A DNA stretch of 64,000 nt from Palsa-851 sp035534435 (GTDB taxonomy: Bacteria; Chloroflexota; Dormibacteria; Aeolococcales; Aeolococcaceae), in contig DATLRX010000033.1 in the NCBI GenBank assembly GCA_035534435.1, positions 1-64,000 of the forward strand. Reading direction: 5' to 3'. Of the stretch, positions 33,516 to 41,722 are shown one piece after another; position 1 is the stretch's first letter, and each line of letters begins with the position of its first letter. A program made the translations under genes and the position numbers. The notes beneath the pieces were generated by a model. It did no database searches. It was given only the letters and a program-made list of their open reading frames with translations, and was not told the origin of the DNA.

Positions 33516-36500
33516 GCACCGTCCTCGCGGGGCGTGAATCGCGCGGTGCCGGTGTCGAGGCTGATTCCCGCGCGCCGCCGGTACTCCTCGACGAATCGCA
33601 CCAACGCCGGGCCGGTGGGCCGGCGTCCCGGCTGTATGTCGCACGACGCCGCTTTCGATTCCTGAATCAGCACATTGGCGTCGAGCGCCACGCCGAGGAC
33701 ATCGTTGGCGGAGTCACCGCTGACGATCGCGCCCCCGCCCCCGACACCCCAGTGATACGGCAAGCCGATCTGGTGGATCACGCGTCCTCCAACCACGAGC
33801 GGGACGACGCGGTCGGTGACGAGCACGCGGGCTTCGACTGCGGTGCGCGCCGTCACGATGGTGGCCCATCCGCGATGCTCGAGGCCCCGTTCGGCCGCAA
33901 GCTGCGGTGACACCTCGCAGAAGAACTCGGGCTGCAGCTCAGCGAGATACGGCAGCCACCGGCTCATGCCGCCCGCCGTGTGGTGTTCCGTGAGCCGGTA
34001 CGTGGTCACGACGAAGGGAAAGACCTCCGACCCCGGCTCTGGAAACGACGGGTTCGTGAGATTCTCCTTGCGCGGGAACACCTCCCGGGTCGGGTTGGAC
34101 TGCTGGTGGTACATGGCATTGCGAAGCGGTGACTCGTGCGGTTCGTAGTGCGCCGGCAGCGGCCCGTCGAGCAGCCCGCTCGGTGCGTACAACCAGCCCT
34201 TGCCGTCGGACTGCATGATGAACGGATCGTCGCCGGCGAGTCCCTCCGGGCCGCCGATGCCCGCCTCCGGTCTGAACGACGGGGCCTTGGTCGCCTGGAA
34301 ATCGGGAACATCGTGGCCCGTCCACCTTCTGGACTCCTCGTCCCACCAGACGTACGCCTTGCGCTCACTCCACGGCTTGCCGTCAGGGTCGGCCGACGCG
34401 CGGTTGTAGAGAATGCGCCGGTTCATCGGCCAGGCCCATCCCCATTCCGGCGCAACCCAGGATTGTTCCGACCCCGGCTTGCGTCTCGCGGCCTGGTTGA
34501 CGCCGCCCGTGAAGACACCGGTGTAGATCCAGCATCCCCCGGATGTCGAGCCATCCGCCTTCATGTCGACGAACGTGCCCAGCATCTCGCCGCGCTTCTC
34601 GCCGGAGAGGTGCTGACCATTGATCTCGCGCAGCACCGCTGCCGCGTCCGGCTCGCCACCTTCGGCCTCCGGGTAGTCCCAGGTCAAGTTGCGGAGCGCA
34701 GCGTCGCGGTCGAGGTGTGATGCCGCCAGCTTCGCTCGAAGCCGTCTCCCGAGCTGATAGAAGAACTGCAGCTCGCTCCGGCAATCCCCTGTCGGCTCGA
34801 CCGCCTTGTGGTGCCACTGCAACATTCGCTGCGTCTGCGTGAAGCTCCCATCCTTCTCGGTGTGTGCCGCCGGGGGCAGGAAGAACACCTCGGTGCCGAT
34901 GTCCTCGCTGCGCATCTCGCCGGTGGCGATCTCCGGGCCGTCCTTCCAGAACGTCGCTGACTCGATGAGGCTGAAGTCGCGGACGACGAGCCACTTCAGG
35001 TGCGACATCGCCTTGCGCTGCAGCTTCCCGTTCGCCGACCCCACCGCCGGGTTCTGTCCCAGGAGGAAATACCCCTCGACCGTGTCATCGAGCATGTCGA
35101 GCGTCGTCTGATACGTGCCGTGATCGCCGCTGATCCGCGGCAACCAGTTGAACCCGAAGTCGTTGTCTTTCGTCGCCGTCTCCCCGAACCAGGCCTTCAG
35201 GAGACTCACCGTATATGCGTCAGCGGCAGTCCAGAAGCCTTTCTGGCCGTCGCTCTTGATTGACGTGAGGTACTCGGCCAGGCTGCCGTGCACACCGGCG
35301 CGCGGCATGGGCAGATATCCGGGGAGCAGATCGAACAGCGTCGGGATGTCCGTCGATCCCTGGATGCTCGCGTGGCCGCGCAAGGCGAGGATGCCCCCAC
35401 CGGGCCGGCCCATGTTCCCCAACAACAACTGGATGATCGCCGCGCCGCGGATGTACTGCACGCCCACTGAGTGCTGCGTCCATCCCACCGAGTAGACCCA
35501 CGCGGTGGTGCGCTCGCGACCGCTGTTCGCCGTGACCGCCTCACAGACACGCGCGAACTGCGCAGGGGCAACGCCACAGATCTGCTCCACCATCTCGGGC
35601 GTGTAGCGCGCGTAATGCCGTTTGAGGATCTGAAAGACGCAGAAGGGATCCTGCAGCGTCTCGTCACGTCGCACAACGCTGTGCGCGAGGGACGCGCCGC
35701 GGCCCCCGAGCTCGTGCCCACCGGGCTCCGACTTCTCCCTGCCGGCACGGAACAATCGGCGCCCGGCCGCCGGAGCCTGCTCCATCCCCTCGTACTCCCA
35801 GGTCGTGGTGTCGTATGCACCCGTTTCGGGGTTGTAGCCGGAGAACAGACCGTCGAGCTGCTCGGTGTCGACGAAGTCCTCGTTCACGATGGTGGCGGCG
35901 TTCGTGTAATTGACGACGTATTCGGGAAAGTACTTCTCGTTGTCGAGGATGTATTTGATGATGCCGCCGAGGAACGCGATGTCACTCCCTGCGCGGAGCG
36001 GCACATGGAAGTCGGCCATCGCCGACGTGCGCGTGAACCGGGGATCGATGTGGATGATCGTCGCGCCGCGAGCTTTCGCCTCCATCACCCACTGGAAACC
36101 GACGGGATGGCACTCGGCCATGTTCGAACCCTGGATGACGATGCAGTCAGCGTTCTGCAGGTCCTGCTGGAAGGTCGTGGCTCCGCCGCGCCCGAACGAG
36201 GCCCCCAAACTGGGGACTGTCGAACTGTGTCAAATACGGGCTTGGTTCTCGACCTGTATGACACCGATCGACGTGAAGAGCTTCTTGATCAGATAGTTCT
36301 CTTCGTTGTCGAGAGTCGCGCCCCCGAGACTCGCGATCCCGAGCGTGCGGTTGAGTGCGTTGCCGTTGTCATCGCGGTCCTGCCACGTGCGCTCGCGCGT
36401 CTCGAGCACACGGTCCGCGATCATCTCCATCGCGCGCTCGAGCGGGAGGTCCTCCCACTCGGTCCCGAACGGACGACGGTACTTCACGGTCCGCACGCGG

Positions 36501-36799
36501 CTCGGGTTGTTGACGAGCTGCTCGCTCGCGGATCCCTTGGGGCAGAGCCGGCCGCGCGACACCGGCGAGTCCGGATCCCCCTCGATCTGCACCACTCGTT
36601 CCCCTTTGACGTAGACACGCTGACCGCAGCCCACGGCGCAGTACGGGCAGATGCTCTTCACGACGCGGTCGGCGGTCTTCGTTCGCGGTGTGATCGCCGC
36701 CGTGGCAGCCGAGCGCACGGCGGTCCCGCGTCCGAGCGGGTCGGCGCCGGTGAGCTGACGGAGGACGGGCCAGGAGCGGAATCGACTGCGTACGCTCAT
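33512..36799 (-). CDS. fdhA: Formate dehydrogenase catalytic subunit, selenoprotein (Sec190, TGA recoded)
   Basis: 1095 residues when the in-frame TGA at 36232-36230 is read as selenocysteine. The 4Fe-4S motif C51-C54-C58-C86 (CPYCAVGCG...LCPKG) comes first; Sec190 then sits in QARI-U-HSSTVPSLGASFGRG, the position and surroundings of the Sec in formate dehydrogenases; molybdopterin-domain blocks follow (IVIQGSNMAECHPVGFQWV, IHIDPRFTRTSAMADFHVPL). It oxidises formate to CO2 at a Mo/W-bis-MGD centre. There is no twin-arginine signal before the first cluster, so a cytoplasmic-side site is likely. The ATG at 36799 is preferred. Order fdhA-fdhB-nrfD with start/stop overlaps shows an operon. A naive gene finder would split this into two. 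Confidence 0.94.
36193..36232 (-). promoter_or_regulatory. Bacterial SECIS element behind the Sec codon
   Basis: Reading on the minus strand, TGA is followed by 16 bases and then GTCCCC-AGTTT-GGGGGC, a 6-bp stem (one G-U pair) with a 5-base loop that contains GU. Bacterial SECIS hairpins lie in the coding sequence within about 40 bases of the UGA, which fits. The apical hairpin itself spans about 36198-36214. Lower-stem pairing was not resolved by eye. Confidence 0.7.
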
Positions 36800-36899
36800 T
36801 TGCGGTTGCCCCCAACGGTGGTACGGCGCTGTCAGATCAGCAGATATGTTACGTGGCCGACCGGCGAACAGATCGATGAGCGCGATCCCTGCTCGAGGC

Positions 36900-37778
36900 T
36901 CAGGACAGGTCCAGTGTGGTCGCCACCGACTCGATGTAGTCGAGCTGCGCTCCCAGGGAAGTGAGACCCAGGCCCATCGTGACCACCGAAACGTGGGACC
37001 CATCGGCGTCGCGCCATGCGTCGATGTCCGCGGCGAGCCGGGCAAGCCCGCCGCGAGCCCGCACCACGCATTCGGCGCCAAAGCCCTCGACCGATCTGCC
37101 GTGAGCACGTACGCGGTCGCGAACGTGCTTCCAGGCCTCGATGGCGTCGTCGACCGTCGCGCTGAAGAAGATGAATCCATCAGCGAGACGGGCGGCGCGG
37201 TCGTATGCCGCCGCGCTGGCGCCACCCATCCAGATCGGGATGGATCGCGCGGGCTTCGGCACGAGCGCCGCTCTGTCGATGCGATCGAAACGGCCGGAGA
37301 AGTCGACGACGGGCTCGGTGAACAATCGGCGCAGCAGCGGAATCTGCTCTTCCTGCCGCGCCCCGCGGGTGTGGAAATCCTCGCCGAGCGCGTCGTATTC
37401 GACCGTGTTCCAACCGATGCCGACACCGAGGCGCAGCCTGCCCCCGGAGAACAGATCGAGGTCGGCCGCCTGCCGCGCGACAAGGGCGGTCTGGCGCTGC
37501 GGAAGGACGAGCACCCCGGTGGTGAAGCCGATGCGTTCGGTGATCCCGGCGAGGTGCGCGAACATCACAAAGGGATCGTGGAACGGATCGTGCTCCGTGT
37601 ACGGGCCGGTCAGGGGTGGCGTTCGATCAGCGTGCACGGCGCCGAGCACGTGGTCGTAGGCGAACAGGTGGTCAAAGCCCATGTCCTCGGCGGCTCTCCC
37701 AAACGCCCGAACCGCCGCTGGATCGCCACTCAGCTCGGTCTGGGGATAGACAACACCGATAGCGGTCCGCCGACTCAC
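36900..37778 (-). CDS. LLM-class (probably F420-dependent) oxidoreductase
   Basis: 292 residues of luciferase-like TIM barrel: AIGVVYPQTELSG at the start, MGFDHLFAYDHVLG, GITERIGFTTGVLVLPQRQ, RLRLGVGIGWNTVEYDALG and PIWMGGASAAAYDRAARL. These are standard LLM motifs of the F420-using group, common in actinobacteria and Chloroflexota. The substrate is unknown. The GTG at 37778 is chosen (a second GTG is immediately upstream). It follows the aldo/keto reductase by 16 bases and so may be co-transcribed with it. Confidence 0.87.
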   Translation of the reverse strand: MSRRTAIGVVYPQTELSGDPAAVRAFGRAAEDMGFDHLFAYDHVLGAVHADRTPPLTGPYTEHDPFHDPFVMFAHLAGITERIGFTTGVLVLPQRQTALVARQAADLDLFSGGRLRLGVGIGWNTVEYDALGEDFHTRGARQEEQIPLLRRLFTEPVVDFSGRFDRIDRAALVPKPARSIPIWMGGASAAAYDRAARLADGFIFFSATVDDAIEAWKHVRDRVRAHGRSVEGFGAECVVRARGGLARLAADIDAWRDADGSHVSVVTMGLGLTSLGAQLDYIESVATTLDLS

Positions 37779-37794
37779 CACACCCACTACCCCG

Positions 37795-38775
37795 TTACTC
37801 GCGTTCGATCCACTGCATCTGACGCTCGTTGTGGTGCGCACCCGCCGGGGGCGTGAGGTTAGCCAGCCTGTCCAGATGCTCGCGACTCAGGTGGATGCCG
37901 TCCGCCGCCGCGTTCTCCTCGACTCGGGCGACGCGCTTGGTTCCCGGTATCGGGACGATGCCATCGCCCTGCGCAAGCAGCCACGCGAGGGCGACCTGCG
38001 CCGCTGTTGCTCCCACCTCCGACGCGATCGACTCGACGTCTGCAGCAAGGCGCAGGTTGTGCTGAAAATTCTCGCCGGCAAAGCGCGGGTTCGACCTCCG
38101 AAAGTCGGTGTCGGCCAGCTCCTCGAGCGACGGCATCTTCCCCGTGAGGAATCCGCGGCCAAGCGGTGAGTACGCGACGAAACCGATGCCCAGGTCTCGG
38201 AGGAGCGGCAACACCTTCTGCTCAGGATCTCGCGTCCAGAGCGAGTACTCGGACTGCACCGCGGTGACCGCGTGCACCGCATGAGCGCGACGGATCGTGC
38301 CGGGTCCCGCTTCTGAGAGGCCGATGTACCGCACCTTGCCCTCGCCGACCAGCTCCGCCAAGGCACCGACGGTGTCGTCAATCGGAGTCCGCGGGTCGAC
38401 GCGGTGCTGGTAGTACAGATCGATGTGATCGGTGCCGAGCCGGCGCAGCGAACCCTCAACGGCTGTGCGGATGTTCGCGGGACTGCTGTCGAGGTCGTCC
38501 GTCGTACCGCGGACATGCGACATCATCCCGAACTTGGTCGCCAGTACGACTGCATCACGCCGGTCCTTGATCGCCCGGCCGACGAGTTCCTCATTCGTGA
38601 ACGGGCCGTAGACCTCCGCCGTGTCGATCAGCGTGACACCCAGATCGAGTGCGCGATGAATCGTCCGTACGGACTCGCCGTCGTCGATGCCGGCCCCCGT
38701 GTACGAGTCCGACATGCCCATCGCGCCGAGTCCGATGCGCGCAACGTCGAGTGTCCCGAGCGTTGTGTGCTTCAT
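37795..38775 (-). CDS. Aldo/keto reductase
   Basis: 326 residues. Catalytic tetrad in place: LIDTAEVYG (Asp and Tyr), VLATKFG (Lys), YYQHRVDP (His). LSEAGPGTIRRAH, YSPLGRGFLTG and the C-terminal IPGTKRVARVEENA (NADPH phosphate binding) follow. It reduces a carbonyl with NADPH; closest in outline to the YajO/Tas-like group. Substrate unknown. Divergent from the TetR-controlled hydrolase gene. Confidence 0.93.
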   Translation of the reverse strand: MKHTTLGTLDVARIGLGAMGMSDSYTGAGIDDGESVRTIHRALDLGVTLIDTAEVYGPFTNEELVGRAIKDRRDAVVLATKFGMMSHVRGTTDDLDSSPANIRTAVEGSLRRLGTDHIDLYYQHRVDPRTPIDDTVGALAELVGEGKVRYIGLSEAGPGTIRRAHAVHAVTAVQSEYSLWTRDPEQKVLPLLRDLGIGFVAYSPLGRGFLTGKMPSLEELADTDFRRSNPRFAGENFQHNLRLAADVESIASEVGATAAQVALAWLLAQGDGIVPIPGTKRVARVEENAAADGIHLSREHLDRLANLTPPAGAHHNERQMQWIERE

Positions 38776-38928
38776 GCGTCGCCCTCCGGGTTCTTACGCG
38801 ATCGATCGTCGTGATGCTCATTGTCGGCCCCGGAAAGGATCGCCCGAGAATTCGCGTCCATGGACCGCGCTGGGCGGTCGACGACGCCGTGAAGAACGCG
38901 CGCCTCCGGCCCTGAATTGCCAAGCCTA

Positions 38929-38966
38929 GGCTATGGACATTAGCCAAAAGGCTATGTATCATAGCC
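38929..38966 (+). promoter_or_regulatory. Promoter with two embedded palindromes (probable TetR operators)
   Basis: Two inverted repeats: GGCTATGGACATTAGCC (38929-38945, arms GGCTA/TAGCC) and GGCTATGTATCATAGCC (38950-38966, perfect 7-bp arms around TAT), centres 21 bases apart. TGGACA (38934-38939) and TATCAT (38957-38962), 17 bases apart, form a sigma-70 type promoter lying exactly inside the palindromes. The predicted transcription start is at the ATG (38969), so the message would be leaderless. The gene pair downstream ends with a TetR regulator, the natural ligand for these sites. Confidence 0.82.
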
Positions 38967-38968
38967 GC

Positions 38969-39802
38969 ATGAACACCACTGTCTCCACCGAACTCGGGAC
39001 CACGCGATATCTCATCCGCCCCGGCGGCCGGGTCGCCTACGACGTGGATGGACACGGCAGCCTGGTCGTGCTCGTCCCCGGCATGGGTGACCTGCGCACG
39101 GCGTACCGGTTCCTGGCCCCGTCACTCCGCGACGCCGGCCACCGCGTCGCATGCATGGACCTCCGCGGACACGGCGAGAGCGACGCGACCTTCTCGTCGT
39201 ACGGTGACGTCGAAACCTCCGAGGACGTCACCGCACTGGTTGAGGAGCTCGGCGGCCCGGCTGTGATCGTCGGTAACTCCATGGGCGCAGGTGCCGCCGT
39301 CATCGCCGCGGCCTCGCGGCCCGAGATGGTCCGGGGTCTGGTCCTCGTCGGACCCTTCGTTCGCAACGGAACGATCAGCGCCATCCAGCGGCTGCTGTTT
39401 CGGATGGCGACGGCGCCGCTCTGGGCCGCAACCGCGTGGAACTCCTATCTCCCCAGGCTGTACGCGGGCCGCAAGCCTGACGACTTCGCCGAGTACCGCG
39501 GCCAGGTTTTCGCGAGCCTCCGGCGGCCGGGCTACGCAAAGTCGTTCTCACGGACGACGCGCACGAGCCACGACCCCGCCGAGGCTCAGCTCGGCCACGT
39601 CACCGCCCCGGCGATCGTGGTGATGGGCGAACAAGACCCGGACTTCCCCGATCCGAGGGCTGAAGCCATGTGGATCGGCGAGACGCTGCACGCCGAGGTT
39701 GTCATGGTCCCGGACGCCGGACACTACCCGCAGTCGCAGCAACCCGACGTCACCGCCGACGCAGTGCGCCGCTTCCTGACATCCCTGGACCGGCGTGCCT
39801 AG
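38969..39802 (+). CDS. Alpha/beta hydrolase under TetR control
   Basis: 277 residues: LVPGMGDLRTAYR (oxyanion region), MDLRGHGESDATF, the nucleophile elbow VIVGNSMGAGAAV near residue 97, a cap region, and AGHYPQSQQP with the catalytic His near the end. Many such proteins are esterases or haloperoxidase-like enzymes; the substrate is unknown. Its ATG is 2 bases after the second palindrome. The stop overlaps the TetR gene by 8 bases, so hydrolase and repressor form one autoregulated unit. Confidence 0.86.
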   Translation: MNTTVSTELGTTRYLIRPGGRVAYDVDGHGSLVVLVPGMGDLRTAYRFLAPSLRDAGHRVACMDLRGHGESDATFSSYGDVETSEDVTALVEELGGPAVIVGNSMGAGAAVIAAASRPEMVRGLVLVGPFVRNGTISAIQRLLFRMATAPLWAATAWNSYLPRLYAGRKPDDFAEYRGQVFASLRRPGYAKSFSRTTRTSHDPAEAQLGHVTAPAIVVMGEQDPDFPDPRAEAMWIGETLHAEVVMVPDAGHYPQSQQPDVTADAVRRFLTSLDRRA

Positions 39803-40388
39803 AGCGGGTCTGACCGAGGCGGCGGTCGTCGATGAGGCGGAACGCCTCGCCGACGACGTCGGCCTGTCCAACCTGACGCTGGCGGCGCTCGCGCAGCGGC
39901 TCGGCGTCCGGCAACCGTCGCTCTACAAGCACATCGCGGGTATGGATGCGCTGCAACGGAGGGTCGGCATCCGCGCCAAGGATGAGCTCGCCTCCCTGCT
40001 CGGTCGTGCCGCGGTCGGCCGCGCCGGTGGCGACGCGCTGGCCGCCATGGCGCATGCCTATCGCGACTGGGCACTGCGGCATCCCGGTCGCTACGCATCC
40101 GCACAACGTGCGCCGCAGGCTGGAGACGTCGAGGACGAGACGGCGAGTGCCCATGTCGTCCAGGTGGCGCGCGATGTGATGGCGGGTTTCGACTTGCGCG
40201 ATGACGATGCCGTCGACGCGATCCGCGCTCTTCGCGCGGCGTTGCACGGGTTCGTCGCGCTGGAAACCGGCGGCGGCTTCGGTCTTCCCGTGAGCATCGA
40301 CCGCAGCTTCGATCGGCTTGTCGCCGGCCTCGAGGCGGCGTTCACCACATGGGGTCTCGGGCCGGTGTCGCCAGCTCCGCAGCGCTGA
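39795..40388 (+). CDS. TetR-family transcriptional regulator (WHG-domain type)
   Basis: 197 residues. The N-terminal helix-turn-helix reads LTLAALAQRLGVRQPSLYKHI (in part: RLGVRQPSLYKHI) near residues 31-47. The C-terminal part with RDWALRHPGRYA near 90 is the WHG/TetR_C_33 ligand domain. It starts at GTG overlapping the hydrolase stop. Twin palindromes at 38929-38966 upstream of the operon are its likely operators; the ligand is probably the hydrolase substrate or product. Confidence 0.88.
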   Translation: MPRAGLTEAAVVDEAERLADDVGLSNLTLAALAQRLGVRQPSLYKHIAGMDALQRRVGIRAKDELASLLGRAAVGRAGGDALAAMAHAYRDWALRHPGRYASAQRAPQAGDVEDETASAHVVQVARDVMAGFDLRDDDAVDAIRALRAALHGFVALETGGGFGLPVSIDRSFDRLVAGLEAAFTTWGLGPVSPAPQR

Positions 40389-40419
40389 GACGGTCTGGCG
40401 GCGCACCCGAGCGCCGACA

Positions 40420-41586
40420 ATGGCGCCCGTGGCCCAGCCTCCGAAGGTGAGCGATCTGCCTTCGGTGGTCGGCGTCTTCGCGCCACTCGGGTGGCGTGCG
40501 ATCGGCGGCCCGGCTGCGCATGTCGCGCTGATGGAGCGCGAAGTGGTGCGGAAGCGCCGGTGGCTCGACCGTGGCGAGTTCGCACGACTGTTTGCCGCGT
40601 GCAACCTCATGCCCGGTCCTGGCTCCACGCAGCTCGCGTTGGTGCTCGGGCTTCGACGGGCCGGCGTCGCCGGAATGCTGGCGGCGGCAACTCTCTTCAT
40701 TGGCCCCGCGGTCCTGATCATGCTCGGTCTCGGCGAGCTGTACCGGCACGTCGGCGCCAACCACCAGGTACAGCTCGTGCTGATCGGCATGGATGCCGCC
40801 GTCGTCGGGATCGTGGCGCAGGCAGCCATCGCGCTCTCGGGGCTGGGCCGTCGTGGGGTGATCGGACCTGTGATCGCCCTCGCAGCGTTCGTCGCCGGCA
40901 TCGTCGGTCTGACCCCGATCGCGGTGCTCGCCGGCGGAGGCGCCGTGGCCTACGGTGTCTGGGCGCTCCGCACGGCGCGCGACGGCCATGAGCACGGGCG
41001 CCCGCGCACGGCTTCGTGGGCGCCATGGCTGGCGGCGATACACGTCCCGGCGACGGCCTCGGGACTGCTTCCGCTGGCGCTGACGTTCCTGAAGATCGGC
41101 GCCGTGGCGTTCGGGAGCGGGTACGTCATGCTGCCGTTGCTGCATGCGGATTTCGTCGGCGCAACGTTCCATCTGGCGGACCGCCAGGTGGCCGATGGCT
41201 TCGCCATCTCGCAGGTGACGCCGGGTCCGGTGTTCGCCGTCGCGGCTTTCCTCGGTGTGCAGATCGCCGGAATCCCGGGCGGCGTCGTCGCGGCCGGCGC
41301 CATCTTCGCGCCGTCGCTGGCCTTCGCGCCGTTGGTCAGCGTTGTCATGCGCCTCACCGAGGTGCACTCCTGGCTGCGCGCGGCACTCAACGGCGTTGTG
41401 ACGGCAGCCGTCGGGTTGATCGGAGCTGCCTGCGTGACCCTGGCTCGCGCTTCCTTCGTCAGTCCTCTCGAGGTTGCGATCGCGGTCGTGGTGTTCGCGA
41501 TGCTCTGGCGGTGGCCGCGCTCGCAGCCGGCGGCGGTGCTGATCGGCCTGGCCGGCGGCCTGGTGGTCCTCGCGACGTCCCGCTGA
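40420..41586 (+). CDS. chrA: Chromate transporter (CHR family)
   Basis: 388 residues forming two homologous membrane halves. The N-half has APLGWRAIGGPAAHV and CNLMPGPGSTQLA; the C-half repeats it as FLKIGAVAFGSGYVMLPLL and ISQVTPGPVFAVAAF. The repeated PGP motif and double-length layout are those of bidomain CHR proteins, which export chromate. It follows the TetR gene by 31 bases on the same strand and may be read through from it. Confidence 0.9.
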   Translation: MAPVAQPPKVSDLPSVVGVFAPLGWRAIGGPAAHVALMEREVVRKRRWLDRGEFARLFAACNLMPGPGSTQLALVLGLRRAGVAGMLAAATLFIGPAVLIMLGLGELYRHVGANHQVQLVLIGMDAAVVGIVAQAAIALSGLGRRGVIGPVIALAAFVAGIVGLTPIAVLAGGGAVAYGVWALRTARDGHEHGRPRTASWAPWLAAIHVPATASGLLPLALTFLKIGAVAFGSGYVMLPLLHADFVGATFHLADRQVADGFAISQVTPGPVFAVAAFLGVQIAGIPGGVVAAGAIFAPSLAFAPLVSVVMRLTEVHSWLRAALNGVVTAAVGLIGAACVTLARASFVSPLEVAIAVVVFAMLWRWPRSQPAAVLIGLAGGLVVLATSR

Positions 41587-41640
41587 GCGGCTGCCGCCGA
41601 GTCGCCACGATGTGCCCTGCCAGCCTTAACCACAAACTCC

Positions 41641-41670
41641 TTGACAATGCCTCGCGAGGAGGACTAGCGT
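41641..41670 (+). promoter_or_regulatory. Putative sigma-70 type promoter
   Basis: A perfect TTGACA (41641-41646) is followed after 18 bases by TAGCGT (41665-41670). It lies 53 bases upstream of the secreted-protein ATG at 41723. The -35 is strong and the -10 is weak. Confidence 0.45.
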
Positions 41671-41722
41671 CCGTTTGCTCACTTGAGCGCATTTGGCACG
41701 GTTGAAGCAAGGAGGGCTATCC

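Noticed and set aside
33512..37483. Formate dehydrogenase as pseudogene or two proteins
   Set aside because: The TGA lies exactly at the Sec site, with SECIS, tRNA-Sec, SelA and SelB nearby.
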